This document shows positions 42,212-52,589 of a DNA stretch of 64,000 nucleotides, piece after piece. Under the pieces are notes generated by a model. That model made no database searches. It saw only the letters and a program-made list of their open reading frames with translations, and was not told where the DNA came from. Source of the DNA: Symbiodinium natans (Eukaryota > Sar > Dinophyceae > Suessiales > Symbiodiniaceae); contig CAJNDS010002396.1 of the NCBI GenBank assembly GCA_905221605.1, forward strand, positions 196,501 to 260,500. Direction: 5' to 3'. The position numbers were made by a program, and so were the translations under genes. Within the stretch, counting starts at the first letter, position 1; the number at the start of each line of letters is the position of its first letter.

Positions 42212-42313
42212 ACCATCCGGCACATTGAGATAAACAAGAGGCATACCGTCGAAGACCTCCCCCAAAGCCAATGGATGCTTTCGCGTCGGCAGGAATCTGC
42301 TGGGCGTGCGAAG
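42212..42313 (+). CDS. RCC1-like gene, possible exon 1 (ubiquitin-like N-terminus?)
   Basis: TATGTACAG acceptor, 34 codons TIRHIEINKRHTVEDLPQSQ then WMLSRRQESAGRAK, donor GTTTTTC at 42314. A T-V-x-D-L pattern after a basic strand is reminiscent of the first half of ubiquitin-like domains, and the next exon carries the second half. This exon ends in phase 0 while the next needs two nucleotides, so at least one small exon is missing between them, or this exon is not part of the gene. Confidence 0.4.
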
Positions 42314-42667
42314 GTTTTTCTCTACGAAGCAGGGCTCATGTTACTCTGATTGGTGAGTGTATTCCTATACATAAATAAATAGCTACAAGTAACACAGATA
42401 TATATGCAAATATATATATATATATATAATTTTTTGTACATATGGATCTAGTGTAGAAATGGGGCATCCTTTTCCTACCCCTAGTAAGGCCTTTTTTCGG
42501 GCTATTTAGGACCCTAAGGACCATCCGACCGAACCCTAAAAAGGACCCTCTAAGAGCTCTAAACCCTAAACCCGCCTAAACCCTAAACCCTAAACCCGAA
42601 ACCCTAAACCCTAAACCCTAAACCCTAAATCCCACCGAACCCGAAAAAGGACCCTCTGAGAGCCGAG

Positions 42668-42744
42668 GCTGGAGTTTGCCGGACTCAAGGACGGCGACAC
42701 CGTCTTCGCCACGCTGCGGCGCCCGGCGCTCTATTCCAGCCCAG
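42668..42744 (+). CDS. RCC1-like gene, end of ubiquitin-like domain
   Basis: CCGAG acceptor, LEFAGLKDGDTVFATLRRPA then LYSSP plus one nucleotide, GC donor at 42745. The L-x-x-x-G-L-x-D-G-D-T-V string is the usual last strand of ubiquitin-like domains that precede RCC1 or ankyrin repeats in dinoflagellate proteins (recalled knowledge). It joins the next exon in frame. It lies between CCCTAAA on the left and a 100-bp TTTAGGG array on the right. Confidence 0.65.
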
Positions 42745-42848
42745 GCCTAGGGTTTAGGGTTTAGGGTTTGGGGTTTAGGGTTTAGGGTTTAGGGTTTAGG
42801 GTTTAGGGTTTAGGGTTTAGGGTTTAGGGTTTAGGGTTTAGGGTTTAG
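42745..42848. repeat. TTTAGGG array (about 14 copies)
   Basis: A G-strand array that begins at the GC donor of the preceding exon. Confidence 0.96.
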
Positions 42849-43067
42849 TCTAAACAACCCTTAAGACCCCAAACCCGTAAACCCCTAAACCCCAAAACCC
42901 TTTTTTTCTTAGGCCCTTTTCAGGCCAGGTTGTTGGGTTTAGAGGCATCAAGGTTCAGGGCCCAGGGTTTGTGGACTTGGGTTGTTGCCTGCCGTTTCGC
43001 ACTTTGGTTGTTTTTCTTCTTGGTGGATGGTCAGGGATGGACGGTCAGCGGTGCCAGGGTCGGCAGG

Positions 43068-43165
43068 TGTCGGTGCTTGAGGGGAAACTCTGAGGGCTAG
43101 CTTTTATTCAATGTGCTGTCGGTGCTTGACTCTGAGGGCTAGCTTTCATTAAAAGTGCTATGACT
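43068..43165. repeat. Tandem duplication, about 45-50 bp
   Basis: GTCGGTGCTTGA...CTCTGAGGGCTAGCTTT occurs twice in succession. Confidence 0.75.
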
Positions 43166-43393
43166 TTCTGATGTCATCTACACTTTTGCGGTGTTAATCG
43201 TGCCGATCGGTTCCATTCGCCGATATCCTAAGCACTAAACCTAGAAGTCTCAACTGAAGCCGAAACGCCCGCAAAACTAAATCCTATTATTAATTAGGCT
43301 TCAATTGAACCCTAAAACCATAAATCAAAAAAACAGAAACCCCAAAACCCCAAACCCTAAACACGCCCCCCGACCCCCCATCGACCATGCTAG

Positions 43394-43437
43394 GCGCTTC
43401 GGCGGTGGCGCTCGTTCACAGCGACGGATCGGTGAAC
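43394..43437 (+). CDS. RCC1-like gene, first RCC1-type exon
   Basis: CTAG acceptor, two nucleotides completing a Gly codon, then ASAVALVHSDGSVN and a GTGCCT donor. This is the A-x-A-x-L-x-x-D-G-x-V strand of an RCC1-like repeat. The reading joins in frame on both sides: ...YSSPG-ASAV and DGSVN-VWGD. Confidence 0.6.
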
Positions 43438-43755
43438 GTGCCTGGGCGTGGCACTGAATACGTTTTCGGAGCTTAGGCTTCCTTCTTTCGCCCCATGACG
43501 CAGAAGACTCACGGTGTAGAGTGCGCTCGATACTTGTCATAGAGTCCAAGGTTTCATCCGCATGTTGATTTCTTACGTAGGCTTGCAGCTCGAGAGTCCA
43601 GAACTGAGGCTTCCAAAACGCTCGGTAGGGTTTAGGGCTTCGGGCTACACCCTCAACCCTAAGCCCTAAACCCTGAACCCTTAGCCCTTAACCCTTAACT
43701 CTTGGACAGCCCATGGCCTCCCCAACGGATGAACGGATGGCGGGCACAGCTGCAG

Positions 43756-43815
43756 GTGTGGGGAGACTCGGCTTATGGCGGGGACTGCCGCGCTGTCCAG
43801 GAGAAGCTCCGTGAC
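43756..43815 (+). CDS. RCC1-like gene exon
   Basis: GCTGCAG acceptor, 20 codons VWGDSAYGGDCRAVQEKLRD, donor GTCTCT. It carries the W-G-D...G-G-D...A-V-Q-x-x-L-x-D signature that repeats through this gene. Confidence 0.7.
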
Positions 43816-43829
43816 GTCTCTCGGACTGC

Positions 43830-44500
43830 GCAATATCTCGCGTAGAGCGTGTGCACACGTTGACTATAATGACCGTAAATAGACGTATATAATGTAATGT
43901 ATTCAGATACGTTGTCTTTTTTTCAACTACACAGTATAGTTGTCACACTTATACTCATGCGCGCTTATGATTATTCATATTATGCTTCTTCTTCTTCTTC
44001 TTCTTCTCATCTTTTATTATATTATCATGATTCTTCTTATGAAACGTTACATTTATGCGTCATATAATTTCATCTTTATGGATCTTTGCGTTTGCAATTG
44101 TACATACTCGCATGCTTGTATTGGTGTTAATGCATACAGTCAGGTTGAATATTCCTTTTCCGTGTCTATCTCTAGTTCTACTTCCATTTTTTGTTATTTG
44201 TCTACTTCTTTCATGCGGGTGTGTGTGTGTGTGATCCAAATGATGCAATTTGTTCGGCATCTTTGGTGCGGCGTATTCCTTTTTCAGTTTCCGGTACCAA
44301 AACGGGCCCATCACCAGGAAACCGGAAAGCCAGGTGAGAGCCCATGCAGCGTCGGATGATTTTGGACCCGAAAAGAATCCTAAGTCCAAGTCTAAGCCTG
44401 GGCCCATAGCCTCATCTAGGACTCAGAGTATGCTCTTATTCCCCTTTTTTCGGGGTCTAGATTCCCTTTTGATTCCTTTTACACCAAAAAGAAACCCCTT
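43830..44500. other. AT-rich intron segment
   Basis: Markedly AT-rich with (TTC)n at 43986-44006 and (GT)n at 44218-44233. It separates two in-frame exons of the RCC1-like gene. The 139-codon + frame at 43940-44359 has no domain and is probably non-coding. Confidence 0.45.
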
Positions 44501-44551
44501 TTTCCTAGTTTACTTCTGGTTCTAAAGTCACTGAGCCTCTTGAAACGGAAG

Positions 44552-44608
44552 GTTCAAGAAGTGCATGTGAGTTCGGGCGCCTGCGCGGCCATCCTCGCCG
44601 ATGGAAGC
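44552..44608 (+). CDS. RCC1-like gene exon
   Basis: GGAAG acceptor, 19 codons VQEVHVSSGACAAILADGS, GC donor (GCGCCT). Continues LRD-VQEV from the exon before and DGS-VVTWG into the exon after, all phase 0. Confidence 0.7.
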
Positions 44609-44959
44609 GCGCCTCAGTGAAACCCAGAGAGGGTTCAGGGCTTAGGGGTCGTTAACACTTTGGCCACATATATACATATATATATATATGGTATGTACAC
44701 ATATACATAATTAGGCATAATTAGTGAGAACCATTCTGCAGCCTTTGGGTATAGGAGGCTCTCTATGAATGCGCCAACTCCCGGCTGACCAGGGTTTTCG
44801 GCAATTTGAAAGGCGGCGAAGGACAAGGATGGTGGGCCCCGAGCCTCATGGGTTCAGAGAATACAGGATGTCCCTCTAAAGAGCCAAAACCCTTTAAATG
44901 CCAAACTACAGGTTGAGAGGATTTCAGGGGGGGGGGGGGTGGGCATGGATGGAGCCAAG

Positions 44960-45010
44960 GTCGTCACTTGGGGCGACGATCTTTCCGGTGGGGACAGTGG
45001 CGCCGTGCAG
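44960..45010 (+). CDS. RCC1-like gene exon
   Basis: CCAAG acceptor, 17 codons VVTWGDDLSGGDSGAVQ. The intron appears to start GAGCTA, that is a GA donor, because the next exon resumes exactly with EKLQDV. A poly(G) run lies just upstream at 44927-44939. Confidence 0.7.
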
Positions 45011-45345
45011 GAGCTACCCCTCTAGTGATAAAGGAGTTGCAACTTATCTATGGCATACCTTTTCTTCCCCTCAGAAACCTCTACAAGAACCCCTGAGCCC
45101 CAGACCACCACCCGTATGTGGGGGCAGAGGCGGCTGGGCTTTTTCTATATTCTCGTCCCTTTGGGATCCGAGTGGTCCTATAAAATTCGGGGGTTTAGGG
45201 CTTCAGGCTGTAATTTCGGATGCTCCCCCTTATACCAACAGTCCTTCAGAGGGATTACAATATGGGGTTATTCTAATCCCTATTAAGGAGCGGGATAGTT
45301 TTTCAGGGAGGAACATCCCAAGGCAGAATTTCGGAGAGCTGCCAG

Positions 45346-45440
45346 GAGAAGCTCCAGGATGTTGTCCAGCTCTACGCCTTCCGCTGTGCCTTCGCTGCCA
45401 TCCTTGGAGATGGCAGCGTGGTCACCTGGGGGGATACCAA
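45346..45440 (+). CDS. RCC1-like gene exon
   Basis: TGCCAG acceptor, EKLQDVVQLYAFRCAFAAIL then GDGSVVTWGDT plus two nucleotides, GT donor at 45441. This is one nearly complete repeat. TTTAGGG copies follow from about 45457. Confidence 0.75.
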
Positions 45441-45588
45441 GTCCCTATAGGAATGTTTTAGGGTTTAAGGTTTAGGGTTTTTGGTTTGGGGTTTAGGGCT
45501 TAGGGCTTTATGCCCTGGTTTGATCTTTTTGTGGAACATTTCTCCGAGGGTTTCAAGTCCCAGCCTAGGATGCAGCCTGGGGCCAGAG

Positions 45589-46028
45589 CCGGGTGGAAGA
45601 GCTCCGCAACGTCCGGATGATCAGTGCAACCCGTTCAGCCTTCGCTGCGCTGCTGAGCGATGGTCATGTGGTGACCTGGGGCGATGTGGCTTGCGGCGGT
45701 GACAGCCGCCACGTGCAGGCACGGCTCAAAGACGTCCGGCACGTTGAGGCTTCTAGCAGAGCCTTTGCTGCCATCCTGGAAGACGGGAGCATCGTCACCT
45801 GGGGTGATGCGGCATCGGGCGGGGACTCTTTGGCAGTTCAGCACCATTTGAAGAGCGTGCTTCGCATCAAGGCTTCGGATGCTGCCTTTGCAGCTCTGCT
45901 AGCCAGCGGCCAAATTGTCACGTGGGGAGACGCATCTGCTGGTGGGGACAGCTGTGCGGTGCGCGAGTGCCTCCAAGATGTACGGCACGTGGAAGTCTCC
46001 TCCCGCGCTTTCGCAGCGGTACGTGCAG
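45589..46028 (+). CDS. RCC1-like gene, largest exon (three full repeats)
   Basis: The exon carries three complete repeats of about 47 residues, each with the order R-x-A-F-A-A-x-L-x-D-G-x-V-V-T-W-G-D-x-x-x-G-G-D-S-x-x-V-Q-x-x-L-x-x-V: first with LLSDGHVVTWGDVACGGDS, then ILEDGSIVTWGDAASGGDS, then LLASGQIVTWGDASAGGDS. RCC1-type repeats form beta-propeller blades; in RCC1 and HERC proteins they bind Ran, chromatin or ubiquitin-ligase partners. No HECT domain or catalytic Cys is visible here, so ligase activity cannot be claimed. Acceptor CCAGAG, GC donor after GTGCAG; both keep phase, although the first junction makes a blade shorter than its neighbours. Confidence 0.8.
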
Positions 46029-46198
46029 GCCGGCGCCGAGCCAAGCTTCAAATCCTGGACCCGGAACCCACACAGGCTCACCCATGCAACCCAGCAGATT
46101 CCGATGGTCAGTACTCCGACCCCCGAAAAGCACTTTTACTCATTGAACTTACTACCCTCCCTCACTGCACCACAATTTTCCATCAGTGACCCCTTCAG

Positions 46199-46272
46199 AT
46201 GGCAGTGTGGTAACCTGGGGCGACGCCATGTTCGGCGGCGACAGCAGCATTGTGCAGCACCAGCTGAAGAAG
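46199..46272 (+). CDS. RCC1-like gene exon
   Basis: CTTCAG acceptor, completes D then GSVVTWGDAMFGGDSSIVQH and QLKK, GC donor (GCCCCT). Joins in frame upstream (VRA-DGSVV) and, across a 3.2-kb intron, downstream (LKK-VQEVHAS). Confidence 0.7.
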
Positions 46273-46679
46273 GCCCCTGCTTGGTGGTACCTGGAGTTTC
46301 ATGGCTAGGCAAAGCCGCGATTGTACGTGGGTAGCCTCATGTTCCTTTAAACCCTACTTGGGGCTTGAAAAAAAATTCAAGATCAAGTTGATTTGGGCTA
46401 GATTTGGGGAAGTGGCCTAGAAGCTTTTCAAAAGTGCGTGTACATATAGGATCTAGGGCTTGTATATATACATAGACAGGGCTTACGCAGGGTTAACTTT
46501 CAGGGTTTACGGCTTCTGCAGTTTACACGAGGTTTGGGGGAGTTTGAGCCGTGTAGGGCTTTAGGGAGTTCATGGTTGGGGGCTGGTGGAGCCCTTCTTG
46601 AGAGTCTGAACCTGCTGTAGCAGCTACCTTTCGCTTTAGGTTGATGAGATCCCGCGGATCCATGGTTCTGGGTCCTGGG

Positions 46680-46682
46680 TTG

Positions 46683-46715
<33 letters not shown>

Positions 46716-46720
46716 TACAT
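46680..46720. repeat. (TA)n microsatellite
   Basis: Alternating TA with a few G interruptions. Confidence 0.9.
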
Positions 46721-46914
46721 AATCAGACTTAAACTGTCGTGAGGGTGCCAAGCATGCAAATGTGTCTAGTGCACATACAGACATACATATACATATGTAT
46801 TTGTTTGTGGGGAAACGCCCTTGACCTTCCAAATCTTTACGGCCCAAGCCCCAAATCCCAAACCTTAAGCCTTAAACCTTCAACTTTATACCCTACATAT
46901 GTACAAAAACATAC

Positions 46915-47012
46915 ACACATATATATATATATATATGTATATAAATATAAATATATAGAAAAATATATATACATATATATATATATGGTCGCGCCGCCCC
47001 CCCCCCCCCCCG
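46915..47012. repeat. (TA)n plus poly(C)
   Basis: Long TATA/AATA sequence ends in TATATGGTCGCGCCG and then about 16 C. Confidence 0.88.
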
Positions 47013-47499
47013 CCATGGACCCACCGCCGCCCTTCACGTTTGCAAAAGTACCGCAAATACCGATGTACACCTATGCTGAGTTGTGGTTTCCCGGTGACAG
47101 GATTTTTGCTTGTCTTCCTTGTTCGCTCTCAAGACTTGGCAAAAACAAGATTGATTAAAACGTGGATACTTCAGTACGCATATTCAACATACAACCAATG
47201 ATCATCAGCAGAAAGTGATATATGAGAGAACAGAAACTAGTTGGTGCTCATGAACTAGATGAGCACGCATACTCTTCGTGGATGTAGAAGTTATTTTCCG
47301 GAAGCCCTGCATGCGGCAGCTTTGAAAAAAACTATTGTGTTCCACGGGCTGATATTCATTCGTCCATGTCATCATATTATTCCCTTATTCTTCATGCGGC
47401 GTTTGTTCATTCATATTGGTTGTCCTGTTCAGGTTGTGCAAGATGCTTCGAGCAATGCCAGCTCTTGCAGGACTGCGTGGCTGCCAGCACCTGCGGCAA

Positions 47500-47735
47500 G
47501 AGAAGGAGAAATAGAAAGATACAGAAAGGAAGAAATAGAACAAAATGATGAAAAGAGCAAGAGAAAGAGGAAGAGACAGAGAACGACAAAGAGAAAGACA
47601 ATGAGAAAACAAATATACATACAAAAACAAAGAGAGAACACAGAGCGTGAGAGAGAGAGAGAGTGAGAAAGAGACAGCGGAGAGAAGAGAGAAGAGATCA
47701 GCGAGAAGAGAGAAGAGAGAAAACAAGAAGAAGAC
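47500..47735. repeat. A/G-rich (AGAGAA)-type tract
   Basis: Purine-rich text with AGAGA and AAGAG units inside the long intron. Charged frames across it are composition artefacts. Confidence 0.7.
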
Positions 47736-47793
47736 CTGTTTGGCCTGGTCCTTTGTCGTTGGCTTGTGGCCCTGGGCGTCCTTCGAAGTCTTC

Positions 47794-47992
<199 letters not shown>

Positions 47993-48079
47993 TCCTGCTT
48001 GCTTTACGCCACCGTGGAGGGTATGTCGATTTCTGAAAAATGGGTTGGGGGCGGGTGGGTGCGGGGGGTGGGGGTGATA

Positions 48080-48260
48080 GCGTGCCCACCACGCGAAAAC
48101 CATGGTATTTACAGTGTTTTCGGCGCCTCCGGACACGTGCTTCTTCTTGCCGTCTGTGACGACCGTGCCTGGAATGTTTCCGTTTGCCTGGGTTTTTGTC
48201 AACGCACGAAAACCACGGAATTTACGGTGTTTTTGCTGTTTTTCACAAGGCCCGTTTTTT
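48080..48260. repeat. Two copies of CGAAAACCAYGG-ATTTAC-GTGTTTT
   Basis: The motif occurs at about 48092-48120 and 48205-48233. Related ATTTACAG(T/C) motifs lie in the 98-bp repeat near 490-690 and at 56953. Confidence 0.6.
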
Positions 48261-48899
48261 CCGCGAGGTCCGTTTCGGTGTTTTCCGGTTTTTTGATGCT
48301 CTGTCTCAACGCGCCCTGGAAGGCACGTTTGTTTGGCGAACAGAAAATCACATTGCAGGCAAGCCTCCGGCTCAAGACTTTGTGCGCCAAGGGTCGCAGA
48401 GGTGCCGTTGAGGCTCACGTTGAAAAATGCTGGCCTACTTCGGCCCCGCCGTCAAAATCACCAGCAGCGCGCCTGGCGCTTCGACGAAGACTCACGCAAA
48501 GCAGGCAGCGAGCGTCTTGACATCCGCTCCCTCATTCTCAAAAGGGCGAACGTGGTGGCACGATGAGCGGCTCTAATTCGTTTTGTGAAATGTCGCTCGC
48601 GCGCTTTTTACAACGGTGTGCCTGTAAATTTGTACCTTGGCTGGTCATGCTTTATGTATGATGGAGACACAAGCCACTCAATGAGCTTCCCTGTGCGTAA
48701 CGTACACTAAAGAGTGGAATCTTGACTGCGCTTTGCGTTAAGAAGCAACAAGATGCTGATTGGAAGACTGTGCGAATTGTACTTGTGTTATGAATGCTGC
48801 AACGTGGTTGCGCCTGCTGTTCTTTTCTTTTATGTGTTTTTCTTGTCTCTTCTTTGTCTTTTTTGTTTTTTGGTTTCTTCTCCTTTTCTTTTCTTCGCT

Positions 48900-49209
48900 C
48901 TGGAGCCTCCAAAAGATGGTTTTTGTTTTCGAGAAAAAGATGGCTTTTTTGGTTCAAACCATCGTTTTGTCCAGACAAAGATGGTTGTTTGGAAATCTTC
49001 TCAGCGCAAACCATTTTTCCTCGAGCAAAAGATGGTTTTTCAAACGATGGTTGCTCAAGAACCCATCAAAAATCATCTTTTCCTCGAGAGAAGACGGGTT
49101 TTCATGACAAGATCTCCAAAAATCATCTTTTTCTTGAGAAAAGATGGTTTTGAGCACAAAAGCACCTTTTTCCCGAGACAGCCAAAAAACCGTCCGTCGG
49201 AGGCTCCAG
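48900..49209. repeat. Array of AAAGATGG palindromes enclosed by an 11-bp inverted repeat
   Basis: CTGGAGCCTCC at 48900-48910 and its exact complement GGAGGCTCCAG at 49199-49209 bound about 290 bp containing at least five short palindromes of the type ACCATCTTTT-CTCGAG-AAAAGATGGT, centred near 48971, 49020, 49085, 49135 and 49173. One more degenerate unit lies outside, near 49246. The + strand frames here alternate between FFS/KRW strings and are repeat-derived. Confidence 0.75.
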
Positions 49210-49310
49210 CCCCATAGTTTTGGAAAAGATTGTTTTGTTTTTTTCCCGACAAAAGATGATTTCTGGGCGTGTGTCTCTTGGTCTGGCGGCCACCCACGGT
49301 GGGTCCATCT

Positions 49311-49450
49311 GGGGGGGGGGGGGGGAGCGTATACATATATATATATATGTTTATGTATCTATATATATATATATATATATGAATTCTATATATATATATA
49401 TGAGTCTTATATATATATATATATTTGTATATATATATATATATATATGA
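49311..49450. repeat. Poly(G) plus long (TA)n
   Basis: About 15 G, then 120 bp of TATA broken by GAATTC and GAGTC, ending just before the acceptor of the exon at 49472. Confidence 0.9.
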
Positions 49451-49471
49451 ATTCCCTTATCTTCCCCACAG

Positions 49472-49544
49472 GTCCAAGAGGTGCATGCCTCGATGGCCGC
49501 CTTCGGCGCCCTGCTCGCAGACGGCGGCGTTGTCACCTGGGGGA
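49472..49544 (+). CDS. RCC1-like gene exon
   Basis: TCTTCCCCACAG, a good polypyrimidine acceptor, then VQEVHASMAAFGALLADGGV and VTWG plus one nucleotide, GC donor at 49545. Joined with the next exon the residue after WG becomes N instead of the usual D. Confidence 0.7.
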
Positions 49545-50324
49545 GCCCGTGGCCTTGGTGACTGGGCTGTTGGGATTTGGGGATTTTTGGGGTGTAGGGT
49601 TTAGGGCTGGGGGTTTGGGGTTTAGGGGTGTAGGGTTTAGGGCTTGGGGTTTAGGATTTGGGGTTTAGGGTTTACTCGTGGTTAGGGTTTAGGCTGTCGG
49701 GTGCAGGGTTAGGGAAACGGTTTGGTGGCCAGGACTACTTTGGGATTTACGGCTTTTCCCCAAACAGTCTACTGTGTTCTAAATTCATTTAAGGATTGCC
49801 GACATTTTGAGGACTGTTGCCAGGGTTCCTGGACTCCTTGTCTCCTTTGTCTCCTTTTGTCTCCCTTTATCTCCCTTCCCTTCATGTGGGTGGCTTTGCC
49901 AGGTTGCTGTGCTCCTCGTCTCCCTTTGTCTCCCTTCGTCTCCCTTTGTCTCCCGTTGTCTCCACTGTTTCTTTGACGTGCCTTTGACTGTTTGGGGTCT
50001 TCGGTGGTGTAATTTGCGTTGAGCGTTCAAGGGTTCAGGTGTTTAGGGTTAGGGTTCAAAGGGTGTAGCGTTACGGGTTCAGCGTTTTAGTGTTCATCCT
50101 TTTCCGCATGCGAAGTGTACAGCTCGCCGGGACTATGCTTTGGCGTTTGTGCGGTAGGCCTCAACCATCTCTATTGGTGCCCTAAACCACATAAAACCAT
50201 GCTACACCCCTTCCCCTTAAACCCCGAAACCCTAAACTCTAAACCTTAAACCCTATAAACCCTATAAACCCTAACCCGACCCTAAACCAATCAGAGAGCG
50301 TTAGCATGTCGACTTCATGAACAG
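49545..50324. other. Intron with TTTAGGG at 5' end and CCCTAAA at 3' end
   Basis: G-strand repeats at 49585-49705 face C-strand repeats at 50215-50286. In between is a (TTTGTCTCCC)n minisatellite at 49838-49965. Confidence 0.6.
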
Positions 50325-50392
50325 ACCCGAGGTTCGGCTCTCACAGCGCGGCGGTGCGCGAGCACTTGCAGGACGTCATGCAGATACAGGCG
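50325..50392 (+). CDS. RCC1-like gene exon
   Basis: GAACAG acceptor, two nucleotides then PRFGSHSAAVREHLQDVMQI and QA, GC donor. It reads as the G-G-D-S-x-A-V-R-E-x-L-Q-D-V part of a repeat, with SHS in place of GDS. It is followed at once by TAGGATTTAGGG. Confidence 0.65.
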
Positions 50393-50915
50393 GCGCTGTA
50401 GGATTTAGGGCACGGGGTTTATAGGGGTTAGGGTGTAAGGTTTTTCGGGTTTACGGATTAAGTTACTAGTAAGCTGTATATTCCCTTTGTCACAGAAGGA
50501 AGCTTGTGGGAACAGCACACAGGCCTAGCTCCGCCGTTATGGCTTAGGAGCCTCCGCATCCTCCCTTTCTGTTTTTGTGTCCATGAACCACCTTGCAGTT
50601 CGAAGACGGCAAAGAAGGATGTTGAGCAGGGGCGCTTTGAGCCCAGTCTGCGAGCAATGTCGACGAATCCTAAGCCTGCACTAAGTACTAAATAACTAAA
50701 GCTTCAACCGAAGCTAAACCTTGGCTCCCTGAACCTCGAGCCTGCTTGACCAGGACCCCCCCCGTTGCTTCTTGAGGTTTCCTTGTAGACTTCTGTTCCT
50801 AGGCCACAGGGGACTTAGGGAACCCAAAGCCCTGAACCCCCAGACCTAAATTGTAAACTTCAAACCCAAAGCCCAGACCCTCAACCCCAAACCCTAGGTA
50901 GGACGCTGGTCTCAG

Positions 50916-50977
50916 GCGTTTCGCCTTGGCTTTGCTGCCCTCCGCTCGGACGGGCAGGTCGTGGTCTGGGGTGCTGG
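50916..50977 (+). CDS. RCC1-like gene, last recognised exon
   Basis: GTCTCAG acceptor, AFRLGFAALRSDGQVVVWGA and G, phase 0 with the exon before (QIQA-AFRLGF). The 3' edge is unclear; the frame reaches a stop at about 51002 in telomere-like text. No HECT or other C-terminal domain follows within reach. Confidence 0.6.
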
Positions 50978-51399
50978 CGGCTTGGTGGCATGGGTTTTGG
51001 GGTGAGTTCAGGGTTTAGGGATTCGGGTTTAGGGTTTAGGGTTTAGGGGGTATCATATTCAGGGCCCACATGATAGACAAGTAAGTAGTTGAACTCATAA
51101 TGTCACTTTGGACGAGTGGACGATACAATGCATACGACACCTACATGCATACATGCACGCACCTGCACACATGAGCTAGTCAGATTGGGCTGTGCCTACA
51201 GTTATCATGCGACACAGGCAAGGCTTCTCATGAGCAGTTGGGCGATTGCTTTGACCACCGCTTGCCCGCGAATTATCCCTTTGGAGTTCTTTCTGTTGCT
51301 AATTGTTGCCCCGGGAGCACCTCAGGCCTCTGAAGCCCCAAACCTTAAGGGCAGAAACAATTGCCGTTGAGCATTGTAAAGCCTAAACCCTATAAACAG

Positions 51400-51518
51400 T
51401 CTGGATGGAACGGCTGACTCAGGCATGCCTTGCATCAGCGACCCTCGAGAAGAGCTACATGGAGCAATTGCATGCATTCGGGTTTCGCCTCAGCCCACCT
51501 TCATCGCCTTCACCCTGA
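51400..51518 (+). CDS. Exon, function unknown (possibly 3' to the RCC1-like gene)
   Basis: CCCTATAAACAG acceptor, two nucleotides then WMERLTQACLASATLEKSYM and EQLHAFGFRLSPPSSPSP, TGA at 51516. Either terminal, or spliced at GTTTCG (51480). The helical composition is convincing; assignment to the gene upstream is a guess. Confidence 0.5.
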
Positions 51519-51519
51519 A

Positions 51520-52290
51520 CAGATACGCGACAGTGCCCTCCCCTACAGATGTCAGGATTGAACATGTTGGGCTTTAGCGGGGGGGGGGGGGTCTTAGCGA
51601 TTCGTGTACCACCGCGTTCGTGAGTGTCACGGAGTCAGCCATGCCACTGCAGCCACTGCACGGGGGGACTTAAGGTTGAGGGTAAGCGCAGACGTCTGAC
51701 ATCTGCAAGCCGCTAGGCTTTGAGGCCCGCATAGACTAACAAAGAAAGCTCACAACAGTCAGAAGCTTTGTTGGGTTTTCTACGATAGTGATTCCGACCA
51801 GACGACCGTCTTTCGAGGCCTTACTAGATCAAGGGGTTGTCACCGAGGTTTCGGCAGTTCGCCAGCACCCGGCGAGCTCGCTTGCGGGCAGCCGGGCAAG
51901 GGAACGCGACTTAGGTTCCCTAAACCCCGAAACCTGAAACCTAAACCCCATTTAGGGTACATGGCGCGGTACGGCAAGCATGCAACCAAAAGCATGCAAC
52001 CCCAACCTCGAAGCCCATATTTCAATCGCGAAGGCCTAACCCCAACATGTATCAGGGCCTCAACCCTACACCCTAGATCCCTGAAGGGTTGAGCGCAATA
52101 GGACTGCTAGCTTAGGGTGGTGTTTACCCTGAAGCTCCATAAAGCCTTTAAGTTTTGAATTCGCCCCCCCCCCTCTCCTCCCCTCGCCCCTGCAAAAATG
52201 GACTCTCAACAAATTTTGTTTGTTGAAAGGCTAGTCGTCTGCAGGTTTGAGTACGTTTCGGGCATGATCTATCGTGAATTAGGGCTTACA
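51520..52290. other. No gene seen
   Basis: Unique sequence with short G (51579) and C (52166) runs. Confidence 0.35.
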
Positions 52291-52295
52291 GGGTT

Positions 52296-52583
52296 TGTGT
52301 GCGCAAGTTAGGGCTCTCCGAACGGATGCCGCCTCCGGATTGCAAGCTGGCAGGACCTCCGTCTAGCCAGCCGAATTTTCCCAGGATGGGCTATGACTTT
52401 TAGTTGGCCGGGTCGTATCCTCATCATGAACCCTTTGAAGAGCCTCTTGACCAGAGAATAGGGCATGATAGCCCATGAGCCCAAAAAAGGGCCTGCCTTT
52501 TTGAAGCAGTTACAGTTTGTAGTAGCCCATCCTTGTCCCACGCAGAGGAAGGATTCCGAAGCCTGAGAGCGCGCAGCATGCAC
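52296..52583 (-). CDS. Uncertain open frame, strand ambiguous
   Basis: The minus frame (52308-52583) contains CFKKAGPFLGSWAIMPYSLV and LFKGFMMRIRPGQLKVIAHP. The + strand at 52296-52400 reads VRKLGLSERMPPPDCKLAGP. Both look plausible; only one can be coding. Confidence 0.25.
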
Positions 52584-52589
52584 GATCTG

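Noticed and set aside
43325-43549. 74-codon minus-strand frame
   Set aside because: The + strand at 43394-43437 gives an RCC1-type exon that joins both neighbours in frame, so the minus frame is probably a shadow.
48753-49217. 154-codon + strand frame rich in F/L, then FLE-type repeats
   Set aside because: Its repeats follow the palindrome array and all three + frames are open in parallel; intron location makes expression unlikely.
50288-50345. tRNA-Met-like string around GACTTCATGAACAGA
   Set aside because: The stems do not pair, and the second half is explained as an in-frame exon of the RCC1-like gene (PRFGSHSAAV).
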